Assembly (NCBI GenBank): GCA_964610505.1
Contig: CAZSXU010000050.1
Location: 1-12,342 of the forward strand
Length of the DNA stretch: 12,342 bases
Direction: 5' to 3'
From: CAZSXU01 sp964610505
GTDB lineage: Bacteria > Arandabacterota > Arandabacteria > JAGLYR01
Shown here piece after piece: positions 7,701-12,342 of this stretch. Both the position numbers and the translations under genes were made by a program. The notes below the pieces were generated by a model. It was given only the letters and a program-made list of their open reading frames with translations. It was not told the DNA's origin and did no database searches. How positions within the stretch are numbered: position 1 is the stretch's first letter; every line of letters starts with the position of its first letter.

Positions 7701-9248
7701 GGTCCCCGGCGTAGAATGCCTTGAGGATGCCGAATGCCGAGCTCGGGCGGTTTCCTCCACCAGGATGGGCTCGAGGTGGATCTCCAGATCTCCATCGCGC
7801 AGCACCTCAGCCGCCGCAGAGAGCGTGAAGTCCCGGGCACGTGCGGTCAGTCGCGCAAAGGCGGGACGCTTCCTGTCACCCGGCACTTCCGCGCTCGCTT
7901 CCAACCGATCCATCCGGAATCCTTGCCGAACCGCAGTGGCCCCCAGGGTGACTTCAAGATCGGGAACCGCTCTGGGACCTTCGAGACGGACTCCGAGATC
8001 GGCGGTCAGGCTGTCGAGCGGCACCGTCCCGGGCTTTAAGACCTCCAACCAGCGGGTACCGCGAGCCCGGACGCCGCCGGCCGCAACTACCTGATCCTTC
8101 TCCAACCGGCCGCGAGCTCCGACATGGAGATCCGGAAGTCCGACCCACACCGTGTCCACAACAAGGTCGGCATCCGTGTAAGACACAGCGGCTCCGCCGC
8201 CCGTGACCCATACACTCGGGTGAACTGTGAGCCCCAACTCTGCGGACAGCTCCGGTTGTATCCGCACGGTTCCGCTGCTGGAGAGGGAGAGTCCCTCCAG
8301 TTCGGGCATTCCCTCCAGCGACGTCTTCAGCATCCGGAACTGAGACAGCTCGCCGGTCCCGGGTGTCAGTACATTCGCCTGGAAGGACATTGCTTCGATC
8401 CCGGCATCGCCTCGCTCCAGCTGCACGTCCAGCTCAACCCCCACGGCCCCCGGGGGTGACTTTCCGCCTTCGGCAGTCAGGATCAGACGGCCCTCATCCG
8501 TTCCCGTGGTGGCAAGAGACAGGAACACCGGATATCCGGGCTGGAGTCGTCCGGCTCCCACTCCCGACATCGTCCAATCGGAGGCGTCCACGTCCAAGGC
8601 GAGACTGTCCAGTTGCCATCCATTCTGGGGACCCCGGATCGCAAGACGCTCCAGAACGATCCTCGGATCGTGACCGTGGGCAAGATCCAGAGTTCCCGAA
8701 AGACGGACGTCTTCCAGCGATAGCGACGGAGAGATGCGAATCGAACGCGCCGAGATCGCGACCCTCTTGGCCGCGAGAGAGGGAAAACCGGGAATGGATC
8801 CCCCGCGCGGGAATCCCGTCCCCCGTGCTTTCTTCGGAGAGATGTCCTGCTCCGGCGCCCTGGCGGGAAAGGTGAGGCGCATGGCCGGATAATCCACATC
8901 GGCTTCGTCGAGGAGGATCTCCGTGGCGCAGAGATCACGACGAAGGAGATTCGAGAGATCAACGGACACGCGAAGTCGATCGACCGAGACCAGGGTGTCC
9001 TCGGCCGCCGTCCACCGGAGTTGAAAGGCCTCGATCGTACCCAGCGAGGGCCACGTCGCCTTCTCGACGGCTATCTCTCCCGGCAGCGTCCGGTCCACAC
9101 GCACCACGATCTCCGCAAGGATCCGGCCCCGGACCGGGGGCAAGAGGAGCAGAACGACCAAGAGGACCCCGAGTCCCACAAGGGAAAGAACCACGTACCC
9201 AAGAATCTTGAGAAGGCTCTTGATCATCTGCGAAACCTGCCGTTGCAT
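4740..9248 (-). CDS. tamB: TamB-like translocation/assembly module protein (DUF490, AsmA-like)
   Basis: About 1502 residues from the chosen start; E. coli TamB is about 1260. A single N-terminal membrane anchor (about residues 11-37, a run of Leu/Val/Gly) is followed by a very long periplasmic region of repetitive beta-rich sequence with recurrent xLxGxxx-type strands, as in the hydrophobic-groove TamB/AsmA/YhdP proteins. The last 226 residues or so carry the TamB C-terminal domain signatures: GLWIRGQGLNVELAGEL, FLGRTFDVDRGQAVFYG, NPSLDL, SEPEMTEGDIMSTLLFGRPL, and a final strand-like end IGVNWTKDY. In known systems TamB pairs with the outer-membrane barrel TamA to aid assembly of outer-membrane proteins, and TamB-family proteins also move phospholipid across the periplasm. 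Here tamA lies directly upstream on the same strand, as expected. The start is uncertain. ATG at 9248 begins 22 nt after the tamA stop. In-frame alternatives are TTG at 9287 (17-nt overlap with tamA), GTG at 9269 and ATG at 9227; none has a strong ribosome binding site, which fits translational coupling. Confidence 0.92.
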   Translation of the reverse strand: MQRQVSQMIKSLLKILGYVVLSLVGLGVLLVVLLLLPPVRGRILAEIVVRVDRTLPGEIAVEKATWPSLGTIEAFQLRWTAAEDTLVSVDRLRVSVDLSNLLRRDLCATEILLDEADVDYPAMRLTFPARAPEQDISPKKARGTGFPRGGSIPGFPSLAAKRVAISARSIRISPSLSLEDVRLSGTLDLAHGHDPRIVLERLAIRGPQNGWQLDSLALDVDASDWTMSGVGAGRLQPGYPVFLSLATTGTDEGRLILTAEGGKSPPGAVGVELDVQLERGDAGIEAMSFQANVLTPGTGELSQFRMLKTSLEGMPELEGLSLSSSGTVRIQPELSAELGLTVHPSVWVTGGGAAVSYTDADLVVDTVWVGLPDLHVGARGRLEKDQVVAAGGVRARGTRWLEVLKPGTVPLDSLTADLGVRLEGPRAVPDLEVTLGATAVRQGFRMDRLEASAEVPGDRKRPAFARLTARARDFTLSAAAEVLRDGDLEIHLEPILVEETARARHSASSRHSTPGTVRLGSEDGSITVKNVQALGALGNVRLDGEIYRNQKSSFRANWAAPEPPVALTKVLDLDPAPLDSLRAHWKGEGPFLIALSGTMDPTGASRDLNVDATLRLPGPRVLAPLLPSESRVDDLGPIAGKLLAAASVGESGRTFDARLDLGQTAWLDTAEVIVTGHGRRVQFDRVALAGEGVRIGAEGSFDEGAWDVRSSVDVPNAAFLGRFVPRRELDLAVRAQGEFQGTFDAPNLTGSMEGRVRDLSYEIPRLEGDARWSPENLILAAKAPEGVRAGKIRLDSLYVGYEAGTSGDLFPGTLTVKADGKEVGTLQRLRVDKPEGWTVSGDTLVLHLQGRDLRTTRPFRLEILPKGGGIVLDKLDLSGALGDLNAHGFAGPDSSRFTADLTFRFPGEPPLERLPADLWPKAMEIQLRANGTDAVEASARIAGITLGNRRGLDVGMTLVGSSSGITAALEMIDERVAILDAAFEVPGAVRIYPPGATFHDGPVSGDMTLVAFPVPTELAVSRPREALARTAQLDARLSLSGTTREPSAFAGGRMSFPDWPKMSVYGIPFEVHVASDSVDVGTRAGLLASFALDRLQQRLLTGMISVPVNWSLLPGEPVTRTVDSLDVRIESGDLILSEFDPFLPPDMGLEGTCRIRFSARGPVEDPALDGRLAMSKVKASLADGTRIAGKADLSFGGTKRLPSVSGQIEIQNGVIRVPDPPKNLHPVHGKAVLWEPDALESGQETLATDPASTIPRDPDPSGRPRMDLNINVNIPSGLWIRGQGLNVELAGELDVVQKGEMPTVTGTLSAARGHLAFLGRTFDVDRGQAVFYGDDEVNPSLDLVLSSNVEGTLVRILVQGTVQKPEILLTSEPEMTEGDIMSTLLFGRPLDELNSDQAALVQRRASDIAAAFGAAQMEARIARQLGVDMVSIQWGSGPERRRSVTFGKYISRRVLLRYEQALEEWGSFFVNLEYFLTQSFRLETLMGRQSQSAIGVNWTKDY

Positions 9249-9270
9249 GTCGACCCCGGGCCGCTCCACA

Positions 9271-11136
9271 TCAGTACGGATGGCCAATCACCACATGCAG
9301 CACCCAGTTTGGCTCGCGCGGCTCCACCTCGGTCACTCGAAACCCGGCATCGGCCCGAACCGGCCCTACGGGAGTCAACACCATCAGTCCGGATCCCACG
9401 GCAACCTCGACATCATCGATCGACATGTGATCCCACTTCGACCACACCTGTCCTGAGTCCACAAAGAGTGCGCCTTTAAAACGCCACAGAATTGGGAACC
9501 TTAGCTCGAACGAGGCCTCCACCTTCGCCTCACCGCCGAGCGGCGCTCCCGAGCCATCCAGCGGTCCCAGCTTACGGCGCCCGAACCCGCGCATCGACGT
9601 GGCCCCACCTGCGTAGAATCGCTTGTTGGGCAGAAGATCCACCGACTCCCCCGTCGGCCACGCCGCTCCGCCCCCCAACCGTCCGGCCAACACCGTTTCC
9701 CCTACGAGCCGCAAGTAGGATGCCGCAGCACTCTCGATCAGTACGAAATGACTCTCCGTCACAGAACCGGGGGGCGCCCACTCAGCACGTATCCATGTCA
9801 CCGCCCCCCGGGTGGGATAGACCCGATCATTCGAGCTGTCACGGTTCCATCCCAGGGAGAGTACGGTCAGAAGCCCTCCCTCTTCCGTGAAGGCACCGAT
9901 TTCCGCAGTCTTGATATCGACATCCACGAGGGAGACGGCAATGCCGGCCCGAAAGGTCGTCAAAAGAGTCGGTCGAAATCGCGCACCGAGATCCAGCCCG
10001 GAGCTCAAGAGATTGTAGCTGTCTTCTCGCTGCCTCTCCACGGAAGCGCCGACCACGCCTCTCGTTCGGGGGCCAAAGAGGGCGGGCCACCAGAAGGACG
10101 CTCGCGTCCCCTGAAGAAAACGGGAGACGGACGTTTCAAACGCCATCCCCCTTCCGCCACCGAACAGGTTGCGATGCTCCCATCTTGCGCGGACTTTGAG
10201 GAGATCCTCGGTCCAATAGGCAACGCCGAACTCCACGGTTCGGGACCGCCGAGGAAGGAGATCGGCCCGAAGGATGAGCATCTGAGGTCCGGCATCCTCT
10301 GGGTGAAGACGGATCTGCCGAAACAGGCCCAGAAGACGAAGATTGTCTTGAGCACGGACCATGGTGGACGGAGAATACACCTCGCCTCTCTTGATATCGA
10401 TGGTCTTGCGAACCAGGATCGCGAGATCGTCCGGAATACTCTCTACAGCGACGTCATCAAATCGATAGACCGCCCCCGGCTCAGCAAGGATCGCGATCCT
10501 CACGTGTGTCGAATCAACCTTCTCGATCTTCCTTTCGACTATGGCCCGCGCATGTCCACTGTCCAGAAGGAGGGTTTCCAGGGACCGGACGGACCGGTCG
10601 AGCTTCAGTTCCGAAAAGACCGACCCCGGTTGTAGAGTCATCCGGGAGTGCGCTTCATCGCGCAGACTAGTGGGAAACCCCTGGAGCGAAAGTGCGTCTA
10701 CGATCACGGGGGGGCCGCGTTGAACATCGAGGCTCACGATAACATCGCGCTCTCCTTTTCCAGGCCGAAAGCGGGGACGGATTCGAGCATAGGGATATCC
10801 GCGGCGTACGAGAAAGAGCCTTGCTCGATCAAGGTCCTCCTCCAGGATGCGAGGGTAGAATACCGGCCTTTGCGTTCGGACCAGCTTCCGCTGGCCGGAG
10901 AGTGCGAGACCCTTTGCCAGCTCCTTCGACAGATCTTCATCGAGCCCACGAACGACCAACGAGGATGTCGTCCAGCCCTTGTAGGCCGATCCTGTGTCCC
11001 GGGCGTCCGGCTGTGCTGTTGCCCAATCGGGGACGGTCATGGTCGAAAGAAGCATGACCATCATCGTGACACGTGCCCGCGCGCACCTGACCGGTCTTCG
11101 AGTCTTCACGGGGCGTTCCTTGAGAATCTCTCGCAT
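9271..11136 (-). CDS. tamA: TamA/BamA-like Omp85-family outer-membrane protein
   Basis: 621 residues. A basic N-terminus leads to a short hydrophobic stretch (about 25-36) and an ATA-Q cleavage-like site (39-42), consistent with a Sec signal peptide, although the n-region is unusually long; ATG codons at residues 25-26 are alternative starts. Three POTRA-like modules follow (about 56-141, 142-219, 220-295), matching TamA rather than the five of E. coli BamA. The barrel starts near 297, with HRNLFGGGR (321-329), a hallmark near the start of Omp85 barrels. The lid-loop motif MRGF (515-518) and GPVRADAG (591-598) are diagnostic of the superfamily. The C-terminus VIGHPY ends in an aromatic residue, as a beta-signal for barrel assembly should. 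The ATG at 11136 has GGAAG 5 nt upstream. The tamB gene follows within 22 nt or overlaps, so the two form an operon bridging both membranes. BamA is the alternative identity; the tamB neighbour and the three POTRAs favour TamA. Confidence 0.92.
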   Translation of the reverse strand: MREILKERPVKTRRPVRCARARVTMMVMLLSTMTVPDWATAQPDARDTGSAYKGWTTSSLVVRGLDEDLSKELAKGLALSGQRKLVRTQRPVFYPRILEEDLDRARLFLVRRGYPYARIRPRFRPGKGERDVIVSLDVQRGPPVIVDALSLQGFPTSLRDEAHSRMTLQPGSVFSELKLDRSVRSLETLLLDSGHARAIVERKIEKVDSTHVRIAILAEPGAVYRFDDVAVESIPDDLAILVRKTIDIKRGEVYSPSTMVRAQDNLRLLGLFRQIRLHPEDAGPQMLILRADLLPRRSRTVEFGVAYWTEDLLKVRARWEHRNLFGGGRGMAFETSVSRFLQGTRASFWWPALFGPRTRGVVGASVERQREDSYNLLSSGLDLGARFRPTLLTTFRAGIAVSLVDVDIKTAEIGAFTEEGGLLTVLSLGWNRDSSNDRVYPTRGAVTWIRAEWAPPGSVTESHFVLIESAAASYLRLVGETVLAGRLGGGAAWPTGESVDLLPNKRFYAGGATSMRGFGRRKLGPLDGSGAPLGGEAKVEASFELRFPILWRFKGALFVDSGQVWSKWDHMSIDDVEVAVGSGLMVLTPVGPVRADAGFRVTEVEPREPNWVLHVVIGHPY

Positions 11137-11207
11137 TGCGGCTTCCGCTCCACACGGAACACTTCCAGCTGCCCGTCGCCTTCAGCCTTCGGCGTTCTGA
11201 GTATCGA

Positions 11208-11213
11208 AGTATA
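11208..11213 (-). promoter_or_regulatory. Possible -10 box for the tamA-tamB operon
   Basis: Minus-strand TATACT, a 5/6 match to TATAAT, about 72 nt before the tamA ATG. No recognisable -35 element was found at the normal distance, so it is a weak call. Together with the plus-strand candidate at 11229-11256 it would make 11137-11301 a divergent promoter region. Confidence 0.25.
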
Positions 11214-11228
11214 GCACAGCCGAAGTCC

Positions 11229-11256
11229 TTGCGTATTCCTCTCTGGGAGATAGAAT
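11229..11256 (+). promoter_or_regulatory. Possible promoter for the interrupted gene at 11302
   Basis: TTGCGT at 11229-11234 (TTG retained, rest poor), a 16-nt spacer, then TAGAAT at 11251-11256 (5/6 match to TATAAT). It lies about 45 nt before the ATG at 11302. The position is sensible but the -35 is weak. Confidence 0.25.
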
Positions 11257-11287
11257 CCGCATTGTCTCCGTCTTCTCAAACTCGATC

Positions 11288-11294
11288 AGGAGGG
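11288..11294 (+). promoter_or_regulatory. Strong Shine-Dalgarno site for the truncated gene
   Basis: AGGAGGG, 7 nt before the ATG at 11302. Its quality matches that of the intact genes in this window (corA, second mscS). It is the main reason to treat the short frame at 11302 as the genuine start of a gene rather than noise. Confidence 0.6.
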
Positions 11295-11301
11295 TATATC
11301 C

Positions 11302-11385
11302 ATGGAAATCTTGCTCGAAAGCCTCATCAATGAGTGGCACAGTCTTCTTCGTCTCGTCCCTCGAATCTTCGCTGCGATCGTCGTG
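11302..11385 (+). pseudogene. 5' fragment of a membrane protein gene (MscS/TM-helix-like), cut by the RAYT element
   Basis: After an excellent ribosome binding site an ATG opens a frame reading MEILLESLINEWHSLL, then RLVPRIFAAIVV, where the repeat-bearing element begins. The pattern of an amphipathic lead with a Trp, then Leu-x-Pro-Arg-Ile and the start of a hydrophobic helix, resembles the N-terminus of many MscS-family and conserved-TM-helix proteins. This is pattern recognition on 28 residues, not a domain hit. From residue 29 the frame runs into the 104-nt repeat and continues as a foreign tail to a TAG at 11443-11445, giving a 47-residue chimera. The remainder of the gene, if still present, should lie beyond the right end of the window. 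It is divergent from tamA, with 165 nt between the starts. What else it could be: a genuine small membrane peptide, or a different membrane protein family. Confidence 0.5.
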
Positions 11386-11386
11386 A

Positions 11387-11490
11387 TGCGGAAACCAGGG
11401 ACAGCCACCCATTTTAGTCAACTTTCTCACACGGGCCACTTTTAGGGGACTTAGGTGAGTAATCCCGGCACGGGAAGTGCGAAGTCCCTG
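11387..11490 (+). repeat. 104-nt direct repeat, copy 1
   Basis: Identical over all 104 nt to 11521-11624. It begins TGCGGAAACCAGGGACAGCC and ends GAAGTCCCTG. It contains a nested palindrome: GGGACTT (11446-11452) pairs with AAGTCCC (11482-11488), and inside it TCCCG (11463-11467) pairs with CGGGA (11471-11475) around a GCA loop. The first 29 nt are the terminal sequence that recurs in inverted form at the transposase end. Confidence 0.95.
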
Positions 11491-11491
11491 A

Positions 11492-11520
11492 TGCGGAAAC
11501 CAGGGACAGCCACCCATTTT
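11492..11520 (+). repeat. 29-nt partial copy of the repeat
   Basis: Identical to the first 29 nt of the 104-nt repeat (TGCGG through CCCATTTT). It starts one base after copy 1 ends and directly abuts copy 2. Copy 1 and the partial copy are both preceded by TGA. It looks like an isolated terminal end left by a nested insertion, excision or slippage event. Confidence 0.93.
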
Positions 11521-11624
11521 TGCGGAAACCAGGGACAGCCACCCATTTTAGTCAACTTTCTCACACGGGCCACTTTTAGGGGACTTAGGTGAGTAATCCC
11601 GGCACGGGAAGTGCGAAGTCCCTG
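11521..11624 (+). repeat. 104-nt direct repeat, copy 2 (leader of the transposase)
   Basis: Identical to copy 1. The nested hairpin arms lie at 11580-11586 with 11616-11622, and 11597-11601 with 11605-11609. In this copy the outermost CCAGGGAC (11530-11537) also pairs with GTCCCTGG (11618-11625), so the whole unit is bounded by an 8-bp inverted repeat. It ends 7 nt before the transposase ATG, so transposase expression must come from or through this repeat. Confidence 0.95.
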
Positions 11625-11631
11625 GCCCATC

Positions 11632-12324
11632 ATGCCGCGTATTGCCCGAATTGTCATCGAAGATCTCCCACACCACGTCACCCAGCGAGGGAACAACCGC
11701 GCCCAGGTCTTCTTCTCTGACTCCGACCGAGAGTTCTATCTCAGAATCCTGAAAGAGAAGTCCCTGAAATACGGTCTGGAAATCCTCGGCTATTGCCTCA
11801 TGACCAACCACGTCCATCTGATCGCCACCCCAGCGAGCAAAGACTCCCTGTCTCTGGGCATCGGCCGGACACACTACCGATACACGCAGCGAATCAACTA
11901 CGGTCTGAATCGCATCGGGCACCTGTGGCAGAACCGGTTCTCCTCCTGCCCTCTTGGCGTAGAGCACTACTGGAAAGCGCTCCGGTACATTGAGCAGAAT
12001 CCTGTCCGCGCTAGGATTGTGGATTTGCCCTGGGAGTATCCATGGTCCAGCGCAGCTGCCCACGTTGGTGAGGAGGATCCAACTGGTCTTCTGGATTTGG
12101 AGAAGTGGAGGGAATCCTCTCGAGATCTCGACTGGAGATCCATCCTGCTCGAAGGGCTAGACGAGGACGAGATGACTCAGCTGCGGCTCTGCACAAAACG
12201 CGGCCGCCCGTGGGCCAGCGAGAAGTTCCTGGACAAGTTGGAGAGGTCCCTCGGCATCGCGCTGCGTCCCCAGCGTGTCGGGAGACCGAGGAAGCTCAAT
12301 GGGCGCGTGCGTTATCCTGGATGA
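11632..12324 (+). CDS. REP-associated tyrosine transposase (RAYT; Y1/HUH, IS200-like)
   Basis: 230 residues, apparently intact. The N-terminus MPRIARIVIEDLPHHVTQRGNN is the standard opening of the family and fixes the start at 11632, although an in-frame GTG at 11611 lies inside the repeat. The metal-binding HUH motif is H60-V-H62 in LMTNHVHLI. The catalytic tyrosine is expected in GRTHYRYTQRIN (Y82 or Y84), followed by GHLWQNRF (96-103) and ALRYIEQNPVRA, all conserved in RAYTs. The C-terminal GRPWASEKFLDKLERSLG block and the GRPRK tail are also typical. HUH tyrosine transposases nick and join single-stranded DNA at hairpin-bearing ends through a 5'-phosphotyrosine link. No good ribosome binding site precedes the ATG, suggesting low expression. 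The stop codon TGA shares its last A with the inverted terminal repeat. Confidence 0.95.
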   Translation: MPRIARIVIEDLPHHVTQRGNNRAQVFFSDSDREFYLRILKEKSLKYGLEILGYCLMTNHVHLIATPASKDSLSLGIGRTHYRYTQRINYGLNRIGHLWQNRFSSCPLGVEHYWKALRYIEQNPVRARIVDLPWEYPWSSAAAHVGEEDPTGLLDLEKWRESSRDLDWRSILLEGLDEDEMTQLRLCTKRGRPWASEKFLDKLERSLGIALRPQRVGRPRKLNGRVRYPG

Positions 12325-12342
12325 AAATGGGTGGCTGTCCCT
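12324..12342 (-). repeat. Inverted terminal copy of the repeat, truncated by window end
   Basis: AAAATGGGTGGCTGTCCCT is the exact reverse complement of positions 11-29 of the left repeat (for example 11397-11415). The copy probably continues past 12342 with about ten more bases to complete the 29-nt terminal sequence. It marks the right end of the RAYT element, or the start of a longer inverted repeat. Confidence 0.9.

Larger units (their letters stand above)
11387..12342 (+). mobile_element. RAYT (REP-associated tyrosine transposase) element, right end beyond window
   Basis: The unit consists of structured direct repeats on the left (11387-11624), an intact HUH transposase gene (11632-12324) and an inverted copy of the left terminal sequence starting at 12324. 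The inverted match is AAAATGGGTGGCTGTCCCT at 12324-12342 against its reverse complement at 11397-11415, and again at 11502-11520 and 11531-11549. The left boundary is set by the first base of the repeat; the right boundary is not in the window. RAYTs are single-copy or low-copy Y1 transposases related to IS200/IS605 that are linked to REP/REPIN-like palindromic repeats; here the repeats and the gene still form a compact mobile-looking unit. Confidence 0.75.

Noticed and set aside
5307..8875. Numerous plus-strand frames up to 183 residues opposite tamB, and one of 212 residues at 6708-7346
   Set aside because: High-GC shadow frames antisense to a clear 1500-residue coding region. Their translations are Arg/Pro/Ser-rich with no recognisable domain.
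9748..10635. A 295-residue plus-strand open frame opposite tamA
   Set aside because: It is antisense to well-conserved POTRA and barrel sequence, and its composition is typical of a shadow frame. No homology pattern is visible.
11387..11624. The repeats as a CRISPR array
   Set aside because: Only two full copies and one partial copy are present, they are 104 nt long without regular spacers, no cas genes are near, and the same sequence forms the inverted end of a transposase unit.
11182..11696. Minus-strand open frames of 81 and 111 residues sharing the peptide MGGCPWFP and a long identical segment
   Set aside because: The shared peptide is simply the minus-strand translation of the 104-nt repeat. 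The frames have no ribosome binding sites or family features and overlap the transposase and its leader. Such frames are spurious but could be mis-annotated as a repeated small protein.

Overview
The window looks like a chromosomal segment from a high-GC diderm (Gram-negative-type) bacterium. It carries an Omp85-family outer-membrane protein and its TamB-like partner, which need an outer membrane. All genes use standard bacterial starts and GGAGG-type ribosome binding sites. I cannot name the phylum from sequence alone. The gene styles and the RAYT terminal repeat suggest an uncultivated lineage, perhaps FCB-group or deltaproteobacteria-like, but that is a guess.

Left part (1-4737): a membrane-transport and ion-homeostasis block. 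A complete MscS-family channel lies on the minus strand (3-896). It diverges from a plus-strand series: an MFS transporter (1076-2617), a CorA-type Mg2+/Co2+ channel (2722-3786) and a second MscS-family channel (3829-4737). The last two are 42 nt apart and probably co-transcribed. A perfect 8-bp GC-rich stem-loop sits just before the corA ribosome binding site.

Middle part (4740-11136): a two-gene minus-strand operon for envelope biogenesis. The upstream gene encodes a TamA/BamA-like protein with three POTRA domains and a 16-strand-type barrel. It is followed almost without a gap by a roughly 1500-residue TamB (DUF490/AsmA-like) protein anchored in the inner membrane. In known systems the pair bridges the periplasm and helps outer-membrane protein insertion or lipid transport. 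The tamB stop codon lies 2 nt from the stop codon of the converging second mscS gene.

Right part (11137-12342): an accessory insertion. A good ribosome binding site and ATG at 11302 open a reading frame that resembles the N-terminus of another MscS/TM-helix-type membrane protein. It is cut after about 27-28 codons by a REP-associated tyrosine transposase (RAYT, HUH Y1 family) element. Two identical 104-nt direct repeats with a 29-nt partial copy between them lie upstream of the intact transposase gene (11632-12324). An inverted copy of the same terminal sequence starts at the transposase stop codon and runs off the window end. This is the most dynamic part of the window. No tRNA, rRNA or CRISPR array was seen.
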